IMG/VR virus record: IMGVR_UViG_3300027741_000218
Coordinates: 1-27,807 of that record
Source of the DNA: a virus
DNA: 27,807 nt
Direction: 5' to 3' (one strand)
The translations under genes were made by a program, and so were the position numbers. Below the pieces are notes generated by a model. That model had not been told where the DNA came from and made no database searches. It worked only from the letters and a program-made list of their open reading frames with translations. Of this stretch, positions 15,649-22,518 are shown piece by piece. Position 1 is the first letter of the stretch. Every line of letters begins with the position of its first letter.

Positions 15649-16258
15649 TAGCTTTTCCCTTCTTATCGTAGTCTGCCGCAATCTTCTTCCAAGCCGCACG
15701 GTCTTTCTCAGTGAAAGCACTGCGCTGTTCGGTGTTGAGAGCCTTCCACCATTCCGTAAGACCGGCAATGCCCAAGTTCTCTGCGACCGTCTTGGCGTCA
15801 GCAGCGAGGCTATCGTATTCCTCCTTGGGCAGCTTCTTAACTTCGACCGGGGCAGGGGCCCCCTTAGCGGCAGCAGCGTTGCCATCATCGTCATCAGCCG
15901 CAATGCACAAAAGGGCCATCAGGCCATACCGGCGACCGTAAGTGATCCCGGAACCAACACCGTGAGCGTCCCACTTATTGACGGGGATAAACACGATTTC
16001 AGAAATCCATTCACCGGACTTGTGAAGGATCATGGTCTCGACCTCGACACCACCGCCGCCCTCGGCCCGACGCGGACCCTGCACAACGGCAAGATCGTTC
16101 AAGGCCAAAGGCTCCCGGATCGCATCACGGACAGAAGCCAGATCAGCGTAACGGGACTTAAAGTGATCGTTCTTGGACTCTTTGGAAGCATCATCAATCA
16201 TGCCCTGCGCCTTAGACAGCGCACCAGCGAGTGCAGAGATAGTGTCTGACATTTTCAT
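15641..16258 (-). CDS. erf: ERF-family single-strand annealing protein
   Basis: 205 aa. AAGGAG seven bases before the ATG at 16258 supports this start. The family core is clear: FKSRYADLASVRDAIREPLA (residues 33-52), LNDLAVVQGPRR, VETMILHKSGEWISE, and GSGITYGRRYGLMALLCIAA near 102-121 followed by an acidic DDDDG. The C-terminal 70 residues are charged and helical with a WWKALN segment, probably for partner binding. ERF proteins anneal complementary single strands in phage recombination; here it is the first gene of the leftward operon, paired with the YqaJ nuclease. The promoter lies in the 16.3-kb control region. Confidence 0.92.
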   Translation of the reverse strand: MKMSDTISALAGALSKAQGMIDDASKESKNDHFKSRYADLASVRDAIREPLALNDLAVVQGPRRAEGGGGVEVETMILHKSGEWISEIVFIPVNKWDAHGVGSGITYGRRYGLMALLCIAADDDDGNAAAAKGAPAPVEVKKLPKEEYDSLAADAKTVAENLGIAGLTEWWKALNTEQRSAFTEKDRAAWKKIAADYDKKGKANE

Positions 16259-16317
16259 TAGGTGTCTCCTTAGAGATCATTGAAGCAACCGGGGTAGTGG
16301 ACCGGCTGACAAGACAG

Positions 16318-16346
16318 ACCCTACGCCTGACCGATTCGCTAGTCAA
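16318..16346 (-). promoter_or_regulatory. Leftward early promoter with GANTC in its spacer
   Basis: On the minus strand, TTGACT (16346-16341), a 17-bp spacer and TAGGGT (16323-16318) lie 60 bp before erf. The spacer contains GAATC (GATTC on plus, 16333-16337), the CcrM methylation sequence. The left arm of the operator palindrome overlaps the -35 element. Confidence 0.65.
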
Positions 16347-16379
16347 CCCCAAAGTTGACAGGTTGCCACCTTTGGGGTT
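16345..16379. promoter_or_regulatory. Operator: perfect 10-bp inverted repeat between divergent promoters
   Basis: AACCCCAAAG at 16345-16354 and CTTTGGGGTT at 16370-16379 are perfect inverted arms separated by 15 bp. The repeat overlaps the -35 elements of both divergent promoters, as expected for a repressor site. The adjacent Cro-like protein is the obvious candidate ligand. Confidence 0.7.
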
Positions 16380-16383
16380 AAGT
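16355..16383 (+). promoter_or_regulatory. Rightward promoter, probably giving a leaderless cro-like mRNA
   Basis: Consensus TTGACA at 16355-16360, 17-bp spacer, TTAAGT at 16378-16383. Transcription would start near 16390-16391, at or just before the ATG at 16391, so the mRNA may have no leader. Confidence 0.6.
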
Positions 16384-16390
16384 GGCTGGC

Positions 16391-16585
16391 ATGACGAACC
16401 GTGACCCTATCATCCTAAAGGTGTTTGAACTGGCTGGAGGCGCATCTGCCCTGGCCAGGGAAATGTCTTTGACCCGTGCTGCGTTGTATAAATGGGAGAA
16501 AATCCCATTCAAGCATCTGCGCTTTGTTGCCTCTCGGACCAAAATTCCCAAGCGCGAGCTTAGACCTGATCTGTATGAGGACTAG
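16391..16585 (+). CDS. Cro-like / YdaS-type HTH repressor
   Basis: 64 aa from the ATG at 16391; a GTG three codons earlier is in frame but lies at the predicted -10 element. The HTH is plain: VFELAGGASALAREMSLTRA, then ALYKWEKIPFKHLRFVASRT, ending KIPKRELRPDLYED. This is the pattern of Cro and YdaS-type proteins (short first helix, AxGGxxALAxxM, SxxAVYKW). It sits at the head of the rightward operon next to the operator palindrome. No Shine-Dalgarno sequence is seen, consistent with leaderless translation. The inferred role is control of the divergent promoters. No CI-type partner is present in the window. Confidence 0.8.
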   Translation: MTNRDPIILKVFELAGGASALAREMSLTRAALYKWEKIPFKHLRFVASRTKIPKRELRPDLYED

Positions 16586-16963
16586 ATGGCCAAAATCGAA
16601 GAGATCAGGCTGTCGCTTCCATACCCTCCCAGTGTCAACCGTCTGTGGCGGGCGGCAGCGGGTGGTCGCATGTATCGGTCGAAGGAATACAACGACTGGC
16701 GGTCTGCTGCTGGATGGGCCGTTTCGTCACAAGCTAAGGGCAAGGGCATCAAGGGCGAATACGTTCTAGAGATCAGGGCGGTTAAACCTGACAAGCGCCG
16801 CCGGGATTTGGGGAACTTGGAAAAGGCCATATCCGACCTTCTTCAGGAGGTTAAGGTGATCGAAGACGATTGTTTGTGCCAAGACATCCACATCATGTGG
16901 GTAAAGCTTGGACCAGAGTGCTTGGTGATTGTGAAAAAATATGAAGCTATAATGGAGCTATAA
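16586..16963 (+). CDS. rusA: RusA-family Holliday junction resolvase
   Basis: 125 aa. The start follows the Cro stop with no gap. RusA signatures: LSLPYPPSVNRLWR at 9-22, MYRSKEYNDW, and the acidic catalytic block KRRRDLGNLEKAISDLLQEV with Asp74, Asn77, Lys80 and Asp84, then VIEDDCLCQDI with Asp94 and Asp95. RusA resolves four-way junctions left by recombination or replication, which fits beside ERF/YqaJ and the replication genes. The length is close to the usual 120 aa. The C-terminus is short, as in the family. Confidence 0.9.
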   Translation: MAKIEEIRLSLPYPPSVNRLWRAAAGGRMYRSKEYNDWRSAAGWAVSSQAKGKGIKGEYVLEIRAVKPDKRRRDLGNLEKAISDLLQEVKVIEDDCLCQDIHIMWVKLGPECLVIVKKYEAIMEL

Positions 16964-16964
16964 A

Positions 16965-17492
16965 ATGGGAAAACGATCTGACTTTGAAAGAAAAGAACTA
17001 GATTTTTATCCAACCCCTATGGAAGCCGTCAGGCCATTAATTCCGTATCTACCATTAAAGTCTACATTCTGTGAGCCGTGCGCAGGAGCCGGTCATTTAA
17101 TTCGTCACCTTGAATCATTGGGGCATCAATGCGTGTCGGCCTTCGACATCCGGCCATTGGCTGAAAATATCCGGCAGCATGATGCCTCTTGGATGGCATG
17201 GGACGATCTGAATGATGCTGACTTTGTCATTACGAATCCACCGTGGGAGAGACCTGTTCTTCATCAAATCATAGAGCGATCTGCTCGGCTGAAGCCAACG
17301 TGGCTACTTTTTGATTCGGACTGGGCATTCACCAAACAGGCTGGACCCTATCTCGAAATGTGCCGGAAGATTGTTACAGTCGGGCGCGTAAAGTGGATTG
17401 AGGGGTCTGACAATACCGGCATGGACAACTGCTGTTGGTATCTGTTCGACATCCATAGCGTAGGTCAGCCAACGGAGTTTTATGGTAAATGA
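16965..17492 (+). CDS. Orphan DNA adenine-type methyltransferase (NPPW)
   Basis: 175 aa. Class I SAM methyltransferase motifs: LDFYPTPMEAVRPLIPYL at the N-terminus, motif I STFCEPCAGAGHLIRHLE (residues 33-50), acidic FDIRP at 60-64, and the catalytic NPPW at 91-94. NPPW indicates amino methylation, most likely N6-adenine. It is compact and has no separate target-recognition domain, as in phage-encoded orphan enzymes without a paired nuclease. The target sequence cannot be read from sequence; host-type GANTC is one possibility but unproven. It starts 1 nt after the RusA stop and overlaps the next gene by ATGA. Confidence 0.8.
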   Translation: MGKRSDFERKELDFYPTPMEAVRPLIPYLPLKSTFCEPCAGAGHLIRHLESLGHQCVSAFDIRPLAENIRQHDASWMAWDDLNDADFVITNPPWERPVLHQIIERSARLKPTWLLFDSDWAFTKQAGPYLEMCRKIVTVGRVKWIEGSDNTGMDNCCWYLFDIHSVGQPTEFYGK

Positions 17493-17710
17493 AAATTAGC
17501 TTGAAAGATCAGGTTGAAACACTTGAGGAAACATTAAGGAACCATCGTGGATACGTAGCTTTTTGTAAACGTTACGCAAGTGAGCAGGACAGGCCCAAGG
17601 AAATCCTTGAAGATACGGAGCGTAGGCTCCCATACATGGAGGCTTGCCTGACCACAATGCAGTGGCTCCTGAGAAATGAAGATAAAATTAAAAATGCCTT
17701 GCAAAAATAG
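17489..17710 (+). CDS. Small coiled-coil phage protein, unknown
   Basis: 73 aa, mostly helical with charged heptad-like spacing (SLKDQVETLEETLRNHRGYV, ASEQDRPKEILEDTERRL, TTMQWLLRNEDKIKNALQK). The start ATG overlaps the methyltransferase TGA. No motif allows a function; proteins of this size and style are common in phage replication operons. Confidence 0.55.
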   Translation: MKISLKDQVETLEETLRNHRGYVAFCKRYASEQDRPKEILEDTERRLPYMEACLTTMQWLLRNEDKIKNALQK

Positions 17711-17723
17711 GGGAAAAGACATA

Positions 17724-17972
17724 ATGTCCATCGACACCGAGACGGGAGAATACGGAATGTTCCTTGATACCAAGGACTTAAATTATTTGATAAATGAGCT
17801 GAATAAGCTTGGGTACAACCGCGCAGATATCGCAAATGAGCTCGGTGTCAGCTACCGGACAATGAGTCGGTGGGTTGCTGCTAGGTCTGCTCCACGGGTT
17901 GCCTTGATGGCAATGGAGTGTATTCTGTATGTGGATACGGCCTTAGAGAAGCTCCTCCAAGACGGGGAGTAG
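17724..17972 (+). CDS. Cro/C1-type HTH protein
   Basis: 82 aa from the ATG at 17724 with GGGGAAAAG upstream; an earlier in-frame ATG at 17676 lies inside the preceding gene. The HTH is clear: LDTKDLNYLINELNKLGYNR, then ADIANELGVSYRTMSRWVAA, then APRVALMAMECILYVDTALE. This matches short phage repressors or transcription regulators of the Cro/C1 superfamily. It precedes a strong hairpin, suggesting it ends the first rightward transcript segment. The regulatory target is unknown. Confidence 0.75.
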   Translation: MSIDTETGEYGMFLDTKDLNYLINELNKLGYNRADIANELGVSYRTMSRWVAARSAPRVALMAMECILYVDTALEKLLQDGE

Positions 17973-17985
17973 GCCCAAACGGACG

Positions 17986-18016
17986 AAACCCCGGAGGCTC
18001 GAACCATCCGGGGTTT
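17986..18016 (+). terminator. Hairpin after the HTH gene
   Basis: AAACCCCGGA at 17986-17995 and TCCGGGGTTT at 18007-18016 form a perfect 10-bp stem with an 11-nt loop, 13 bp after the stop at 17972. It is followed by CTCATC instead of a full U-tract, so termination may be partial. Confidence 0.6.
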
Positions 18017-18114
18017 CTCATCAACGCAGCGACGGTGATTCGCTCGTCGGACTTGATAGAGTGTATACCTGTCTTTTCTGACGTATGCAAGTCGCCCCTA
18101 AAATGGGGTATCAA

Positions 18115-18426
18115 ATGTCCTTTCAAGCTATGGCGTGGGCTGTTAAGCAGCAAATATCTCCACGTGAAAAGTATGTTCTGATCATCATGGCAAACTACGC
18201 CAACGATAAGAGCAAGTGCTGGCCTTCCATCGCAACTCTTTGTTCTGACACGGGTTTTTCAAGAATGACAGTTGCGCGGGCTCTTGCGCAGTTGGAGAAG
18301 CTTGGGGCCATAACCGTGTCTAGGCGCGCTCACAAAAACATCAGGACAACAAGCATCTACCTACTCAAATTAGGGGCAAATTTTACCAAGGGTTCGTGCG
18401 GAGAAGAGCCTGAATCTTTTGGTTAG
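18115..18426 (+). CDS. HTH_36-type replication/regulatory protein (phage O N-domain like)
   Basis: 103 aa from the ATG at 18115, with GGGG a few bases upstream; ATGs at 18085 and 18103 are alternatives. The winged-helix pattern is clear: MAWAVKQQISPREKYVLIIM, ANYANDKSKCWPSIATLCSD, TGFSRMTVARALAQLEKLGA, then ITVSRR. This is the HTH_36 domain found at the N-terminus of phage O-like replication initiators. The protein is short, only the DNA-binding part plus about 30 residues, so it may act alone as an origin or promoter binder. It is followed by a 125-bp leader with palindromes and then the helicase. Confidence 0.75.
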   Translation: MSFQAMAWAVKQQISPREKYVLIIMANYANDKSKCWPSIATLCSDTGFSRMTVARALAQLEKLGAITVSRRAHKNIRTTSIYLLKLGANFTKGSCGEEPESFG

Positions 18427-18443
18427 CCCCGCAGTATAAATCT

Positions 18444-18458
18444 GAACATCGGATGTTC
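18444..18458. promoter_or_regulatory. 15-bp palindrome, possible operator
   Basis: GAACATC and GATGTTC are perfect 7-bp inverted arms around one central base. It sits in the gap between the HTH_36 gene and the helicase gene, where a regulator or initiator could bind. Confidence 0.45.
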
Positions 18459-18479
18459 CAGATTAGACATAAACCTATC

Positions 18480-18519
18480 AGGTAGAACCTATTACCTTCT
18501 ACCTAGTACTGCCTAGCCA
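18480..18519. repeat. Inverted repeat plus a 16-bp sequence shared with the 27.3-kb iteron region
   Basis: AGGTAGAA (18480-18487) and TTCTACCT (18497-18504) are perfect 8-bp arms with a 9-nt loop. Overlapping the end, TAGTACTGCCTAGCCA (18504-18519) is the exact reverse complement of 27317-27332, the first iteron of the candidate origin. Confidence 0.7.
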
Positions 18520-18551
18520 AGAGAGAGATTATCTAAGAAAGGTAGAGAGAG

Positions 18552-20021
18552 ATGGAACTCAGAGGTTACCAGAAAGATACGATCACCAAGCTTCGTGGGT
18601 CATTGGCATCAGGCAAGCGCCGCCCGGTTGTTCAGGCGCCCACTGGCTCGGGCAAGACGGTCATTGCGGCTGAGATCGTCAACATGGCCCGGAACAAGGG
18701 TAAGCGAGTTATTTTTGCGGTGCCGTTCCTGTCGCTGATTAACCAGACGATTGACCGTTTCATGCAGAACGGGATTTTCGATGTTGGCGTCATGCAGGGC
18801 CAGCACGAATTGACGGACCCCAGCAAGCCGGTTCAGGTCTGCTCAATCCAAACTCTGGCTAGGCGGGATATTCCCAAGGCCGATTTGGTTATTATCGACG
18901 AGTGCCATTCCCGGTACAGGTTTCTGGATAGCTGGATGATTGACCCCGATTGGGTTGATGTCCCGTTCATTGGCCTGACTGCTACTCCGTGGGCTAAGGG
19001 CATGGGTGCTGAAGGCCGTTGGGACGACTTGATTGTCTGCACTACGACTTCAGAGCTGATCGAGCAGGGAACCCTGTCAGACTTCAAGGTCTTTGCACCG
19101 TCCCACCCCGACCTGACCGGGGTTCAAATCCAAGCCGGTGATTACAAGATTGACCAACTCGGTGTCGCAATGGACAAATCGGCACTGGTGGCCGACATCG
19201 TCAGTACATGGCTGGCACGGGGTGAGGACAGGCCGACCGTCGCGTTCTGCGTCAACCGTCTCCATGCCAAGCACGTTCAGCAGGAGTTCGTTAAGGCTGG
19301 GGTCAATGCGGCCTACATGGATGCGTTTACGGATATTGAGGAGCGAGACGCCATTGTCAGGCAGTTCGGGCAGGGTGACGTTCGGATCATCTGCAACGTG
19401 GGGGTTTTGACTACCGGGTTCGATGCTGACGTTCGGTGCATCATTCTGGCTAGGCCAACCAAGTCTGAAATCCTGTACACCCAGATGATTGGGCGGGGTC
19501 TCAGGACAGCGGACGGCAAGACAAACTGCCTAATCTTGGATCACAGCGACACGACCCTGAAGCTGGGGTTTATCACTGACATCCACCACGATACGCTCGA
19601 TGACGGCAAGTCGGCCAAGAAGGTTGCGTCCAAGCCAGAGGTTTTGCCGAAAGAGTGCCCGCAATGTTCGTTCCTGCGCCCTCCAAAAGTTAGCCAGTGC
19701 CCAGCTTGCGGGTTCAAGCCAGAGCCCAAGAGTCAGATCGAGTGCGATGACGGTGAGCTGGTCGAACTCAAGCGAGGCCAAAAGGTCTCTCGGTCATTGA
19801 GCGTTGAGGATAAGAAGCTGTTCTATGCCGAGTTGCAGCGCCATGCGTATCTGCGTGGATATAAATCCGGGTGGGCTTATCATGCCTATAAGGATCGCTT
19901 TGGGGTGGGGCCAGCAAGTTCATTCTCAGCTACGGCGTCTTTAGGGATCAGGGCAGAAACCCAGAACTGGATCACTTACCGAGCTATCCGCCAAGCTAAA
20001 TCGAAGGGGCCAAAGAAATGA
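18552..20021 (+). CDS. SF2 DEAD/DEAH-box helicase with C-terminal zinc finger
   Basis: 489 aa. Walker A APTGSGKT at 29-36, motif II DECH at 116-119, motif III TAT at 143-145 within FIGLTATPWAKG, and motif VI QMIGRGLRT at 311-319. After the two RecA-like lobes, Cys369, Cys372, Cys383 and Cys386 (CPQC...CPAC) form a zinc knuckle, and the last 90 residues are basic and helical. This arrangement is common in phage replication helicases of the RecG/UvsW/RAD25-like type, likely opening or remodelling branched DNA at the origin. AAAGGTAGAGAGAG precedes the ATG. The stop overlaps the primase start (ATGA), so they form a pair. Confidence 0.88.
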   Translation: MELRGYQKDTITKLRGSLASGKRRPVVQAPTGSGKTVIAAEIVNMARNKGKRVIFAVPFLSLINQTIDRFMQNGIFDVGVMQGQHELTDPSKPVQVCSIQTLARRDIPKADLVIIDECHSRYRFLDSWMIDPDWVDVPFIGLTATPWAKGMGAEGRWDDLIVCTTTSELIEQGTLSDFKVFAPSHPDLTGVQIQAGDYKIDQLGVAMDKSALVADIVSTWLARGEDRPTVAFCVNRLHAKHVQQEFVKAGVNAAYMDAFTDIEERDAIVRQFGQGDVRIICNVGVLTTGFDADVRCIILARPTKSEILYTQMIGRGLRTADGKTNCLILDHSDTTLKLGFITDIHHDTLDDGKSAKKVASKPEVLPKECPQCSFLRPPKVSQCPACGFKPEPKSQIECDDGELVELKRGQKVSRSLSVEDKKLFYAELQRHAYLRGYKSGWAYHAYKDRFGVGPASSFSATASLGIRAETQNWITYRAIRQAKSKGPKK

Positions 20022-20941
20022 AATCAACTCATGAAATGGCACGGGGGCGATGGAGCGAGTTGCTTCCCCATTTGGGGGTAGATGCCTCGTTCTTGAAAAA
20101 CACTCACGGACCATGCCCTATCTGCGGGGGTAAGGACCGCTTTCGCTGGGACGATAAGGATTCCAAGGGTGGATATATCTGCTCTGGTTGTGGCTCCGGG
20201 GATGGGTTCAACCTCGTTCAGAAGGTCACAGGCAAGGGCTTTCCGCAGATTGCGGCTGAAATAGACGCTTGGCTAGGCCGGACATTTGCAGGAACTCCGG
20301 GGTATCTCCCCAAGCCTGTGGGTGAAGAGGAAGACCAGCGCAAAGCCATGATCCGGGTATGGTCTGAATGCTCGAAACCAACCCCGACAACCCCAGGCGG
20401 CATCTATATGGCCAGCAGGACGGGCGGAGACGGGGTCTGGGCGGGCTTTATGGAGCACTGGGGGGTTAGGGTAGCCGGGACCACTCATCCGGCCTTGGTG
20501 GGCAAAATAGCGAGCTTTGAGGGAAAGGCAGTCAACCTTCACCTGACGCTGCTAACGAACGGTGGTCAGAAGGCCAATGTCGAGCCGTCCAAGCGGGTCA
20601 TGAGGGGCAAGCTGCCAGATGGTTGTGCAATCCGCATCGGAGAGGCTGGGCCAATCATGGGGGTAGCCGAGGGCGTTGAGACAGCCGTGTCGGCCTCGAT
20701 CATGTACGGTATACCCGTATGGGCTTGCGTTAACGGAACCTTGCTCTCGAAGTGGATGCCACCAGCCCTAGCCAAGGAGATCGTTGTGTTTGGGGACAAT
20801 GACCGGAACTTCGCTGGTCAGGCCAAGGCCTACGCGCTGGCTAATCGACTTGAGGTGATCCACAAGCGCAGGGTTACAGTTGAAATACCGGACATGCCGG
20901 GTTCTGACTGGAACGATGCGCACCAATCAATGTTGGTTTAA
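20018..20941 (+). CDS. DNA primase with zinc finger and TOPRIM domain
   Basis: 307 aa. The N-terminal zinc-binding module is HGPCPICGGKDRFRWDDKD with His30, Cys33 and Cys36, then YICSGCGSGDG with Cys55 and Cys58, of the phage P4/T7-like type. The TOPRIM core follows: IMGVAEGVETAVSA with Glu218, then EIVVFGDNDRNFAGQAKAYA with Asp260 and Asp262, and PGSDWND near 295-300. No helicase domain is fused, so it would work with the SF2 helicase gene just upstream or with a host replicative helicase. It primes synthesis on opened DNA. It ends 11 bp before a bidirectional terminator. Confidence 0.92.
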   Translation: MKSTHEMARGRWSELLPHLGVDASFLKNTHGPCPICGGKDRFRWDDKDSKGGYICSGCGSGDGFNLVQKVTGKGFPQIAAEIDAWLGRTFAGTPGYLPKPVGEEEDQRKAMIRVWSECSKPTPTTPGGIYMASRTGGDGVWAGFMEHWGVRVAGTTHPALVGKIASFEGKAVNLHLTLLTNGGQKANVEPSKRVMRGKLPDGCAIRIGEAGPIMGVAEGVETAVSASIMYGIPVWACVNGTLLSKWMPPALAKEIVVFGDNDRNFAGQAKAYALANRLEVIHKRRVTVEIPDMPGSDWNDAHQSMLV

Positions 20942-20942
20942 T

Positions 20943-20982
20943 AAAAAAAAAGCCGGGGATCGCTCCTCGGCCTTTTCCTTTT
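20943..20982. terminator. Bidirectional intrinsic terminator between convergent operons
   Basis: GCCGGGGA, loop TCGC, TCCTCGGC (20952-20971) forms an 8-bp stem with one G-U pair. A nine-A run on the left gives a U-tract to minus-strand transcripts and CTTTTCCTTTT on the right serves plus-strand ones. Confidence 0.85.
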
Positions 20983-20989
20983 GTTAAAA

Positions 20990-21235
20990 TTATATCAACG
21001 GACCATCCGTAAACCCGTAAACGCCGTATCCCTCAATGATGACGATATAAGTGTCCCACCCAATGCGGTTGTCATAACAATATTGCTTAACAGTTACTTG
21101 ATCACGAGCAACGTCTTGACCAAAAAAACGCAAGCCCTTTTGCATATCAAGTATTAGATCATCTAGGTTCTTAAGCTCCCTCACGGTATCCATAGAATCC
21201 TCAAGCAAGTATCGGTGGTCTCTAAACAGGGTCAT
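20990..21235 (-). CDS. Small phage protein, unknown
   Basis: 81 aa. GAGAAC lies upstream of the ATG at 21235. The distinctive end QYCYDNRIGWDTYIVIIEGY, then GVYGFTDGPLI, is one I recall from small proteins of alphaproteobacterial phages without assigned function. The N-terminal half is helical and charged. It is the last gene of the 20990-23215 leftward operon, before the shared terminator, and its start overlaps the end of the gene before it. Confidence 0.6.
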   Translation of the reverse strand: MTLFRDHRYLLEDSMDTVRELKNLDDLILDMQKGLRFFGQDVARDQVTVKQYCYDNRIGWDTYIVIIEGYGVYGFTDGPLI

Positions 21236-21404
21236 CTATGTTCTCTTTCAATTTATCATTCAATTTATCGACATAACGGTATAAGGCAGAATACACAAAC
21301 GGGTCCAAAGCGATAACTTTGTTTTCGTGGTGGTTTACTGCCAACCATATTTGATAACCATCGAAAGACGCATAAACACCATCACCGAGATATTCATCAG
21401 CCAT
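21222..21404 (-). CDS. Conserved 60-aa phage protein, unknown
   Basis: 60 aa from the ATG at 21404, which has a strong AAGGAG site upstream; the frame continues to 21476 but lacks support. The motif MADEYLGDGVYASFDGYQIW is highly familiar from small phage proteins across proteobacterial hosts, function unknown. The remainder (VIALDPFVYSALYRYVDKLN) is a helix. It overlaps the preceding gene by 8 nt. Confidence 0.7.
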   Translation of the reverse strand: MADEYLGDGVYASFDGYQIWLAVNHHENKVIALDPFVYSALYRYVDKLNDKLKENIDDPV

Positions 21405-21681
21405 TGGTATTCTCCTTTTTGGGTTTCCATGAAGGTAAGTTAAGTTTATCCCCGTCAATCCCAGTAATATATCCAACTACATACCTTCTGGTTCCATTTT
21501 TCAGTTCACACATTAGAATATAATACTCGCCAGAAGGAGCAATACTGAATTGAAAAAAATCATTCCTTTTCCACTGTTTCACAAACTCAATATTCATAAG
21601 GTCATCAATGGTTTCAAAATCAACACTTACGGGGTCAATGCCAGAAACAAAATTTGGTATGTGCTGTCTAATCGTTGCCAT
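21397..21681 (-). CDS. Small phage protein, unknown
   Basis: 94 aa. GGGGAG precedes the ATG at 21681. It is a compact alpha/beta sequence (DFETIDDLMNIEFVKQW, then FFQFSIAPSGEYYILMCELK, then RRYVVGYITGIDGDKLNLP), and the last residues are basic. No family or catalytic residue is recognised. It overlaps both neighbours by short stretches, typical of the leftward operon. Confidence 0.55.
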   Translation of the reverse strand: MATIRQHIPNFVSGIDPVSVDFETIDDLMNIEFVKQWKRNDFFQFSIAPSGEYYILMCELKNGTRRYVVGYITGIDGDKLNLPSWKPKKENTNG

Positions 21682-21925
21682 TATCTTTCTCCCCTAATGC
21701 AGCGCGGGCGCGCTTTATCCAAGCTTGTGTCGCCTCTTCATCGCCTGTCGTGACAATATCAAAGTCGCCGCTGGTAAAAAAATCTTGCAGCACTGCCCGC
21801 AAGCGTTTGATCTCAGCAAGACAATTATTAAGACCAGCTTCTGCTTCTCTTATGGTCATATTGCCCCTAGAATCAGGATACCATTTTAGATTGGAATATG
21901 GGCGTTTTGGAGTTTCTTCAGTCAT
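21668..21925 (-). CDS. Small helical phage protein, unknown
   Basis: 85 aa from the ATG at 21925, with GGGGA at suitable distance; ATGs at 21931 and 21937 are also in frame, and the one at 21931 overlaps the previous stop as ATGA. The core is a charged helix (TIREAEAGLNNCLAEIKRLR, then AVLQDFFTSGDFDIV) followed by EEATQAWIKRARAALGEKD. It may be a coiled-coil protein. No function is recognised. Confidence 0.55.
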   Translation of the reverse strand: MTEETPKRPYSNLKWYPDSRGNMTIREAEAGLNNCLAEIKRLRAVLQDFFTSGDFDIVTTGDEEATQAWIKRARAALGEKDNGND

Positions 21926-21927
21926 AA

Positions 21928-22518
21928 TCATCCCCATTGTTGAGCCATTGCTTCAGCTATTCCGTCATAGGTCAGTGACCGCTTGGCCCACCTATCGGCA
22001 GACGGTCCCAGTTTATTCTGCCCCGAATCAGTTTGGTTCCCCCAACGCATCCTGCCGTTCACGATCCTTGGGTCGATCAGCGCGGTGGGCATCAGCTTGG
22101 GTAGCCCCTTGAGCCAGAGACAGGTTGCCTTGCTGGCATCATGTCCGAATTCAAAAGGTTGAATAATCTGATCGGGTTTACGCCAGCGAGTAGACAGGCA
22201 CCCAATCGGGTTCTTGATACAGATTCGCGGGATATCCGCAGCAGCTAGGTCCATGACAAACCGGATAGCGTCCCCTGTCATCTCGGCCCGCTCTGGACGG
22301 CGTGTGTTCCAATGCAAACCGGAGGAGGACAGGTAGGTGCAAGGCGGGTGGGCAACCATCAAGTCCCACCCGCTATGGATCACATCCAGAATGTCGCCTT
22401 GGTAATGCGGCCCCGGCTTCTCTGTGGGAAGGAGGTCACAGGACATAGCGTCATGGCCCTTACGGAGAAAAGCATCACGCACCGTCCCGGAAAACTCGCA
22501 AGCAATCAGTACGCGCAT
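21928..22518 (-). CDS. Cytosine-methyltransferase-like phage protein
   Basis: 196 aa. GGGAGAG precedes the ATG. The N-terminus MRVLIACEFSGTVRDAFLRK and GHDAMSCDLLPTE follow the SAM-binding motif I/II of DNA methyltransferases. HPPCTYLSSSG at 57-67 holds a Pro-Pro-Cys that matches motif IV, where Cys is the catalytic residue in C5-cytosine enzymes. Later IKNPIGCLSTRWRKPDQII resembles the E/KN-type motif with variation. Phage proteins of this form are commonly annotated as DNA cytosine methyltransferase, although the short length leaves no large target-recognition domain. No nuclease partner is seen. Protection of phage DNA is inferred. Confidence 0.75.
   Translation of the reverse strand: MRVLIACEFSGTVRDAFLRKGHDAMSCDLLPTEKPGPHYQGDILDVIHSGWDLMVAHPPCTYLSSSGLHWNTRRPERAEMTGDAIRFVMDLAAADIPRICIKNPIGCLSTRWRKPDQIIQPFEFGHDASKATCLWLKGLPKLMPTALIDPRIVNGRMRWGNQTDSGQNKLGPSADRWAKRSLTYDGIAEAMAQQWG

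Noticed and set aside
15649-15903. Upstream extension of the 72-aa gene
   Set aside because: It is out-of-frame DNA inside erf with an Arg/Leu-rich translation typical of a shadow frame.
17986-18016. Possible tRNA (GGCTCGAACC resembles a T-loop)
   Set aside because: The sequence is a simple hairpin loop; no acceptor, D or anticodon arms can be drawn.
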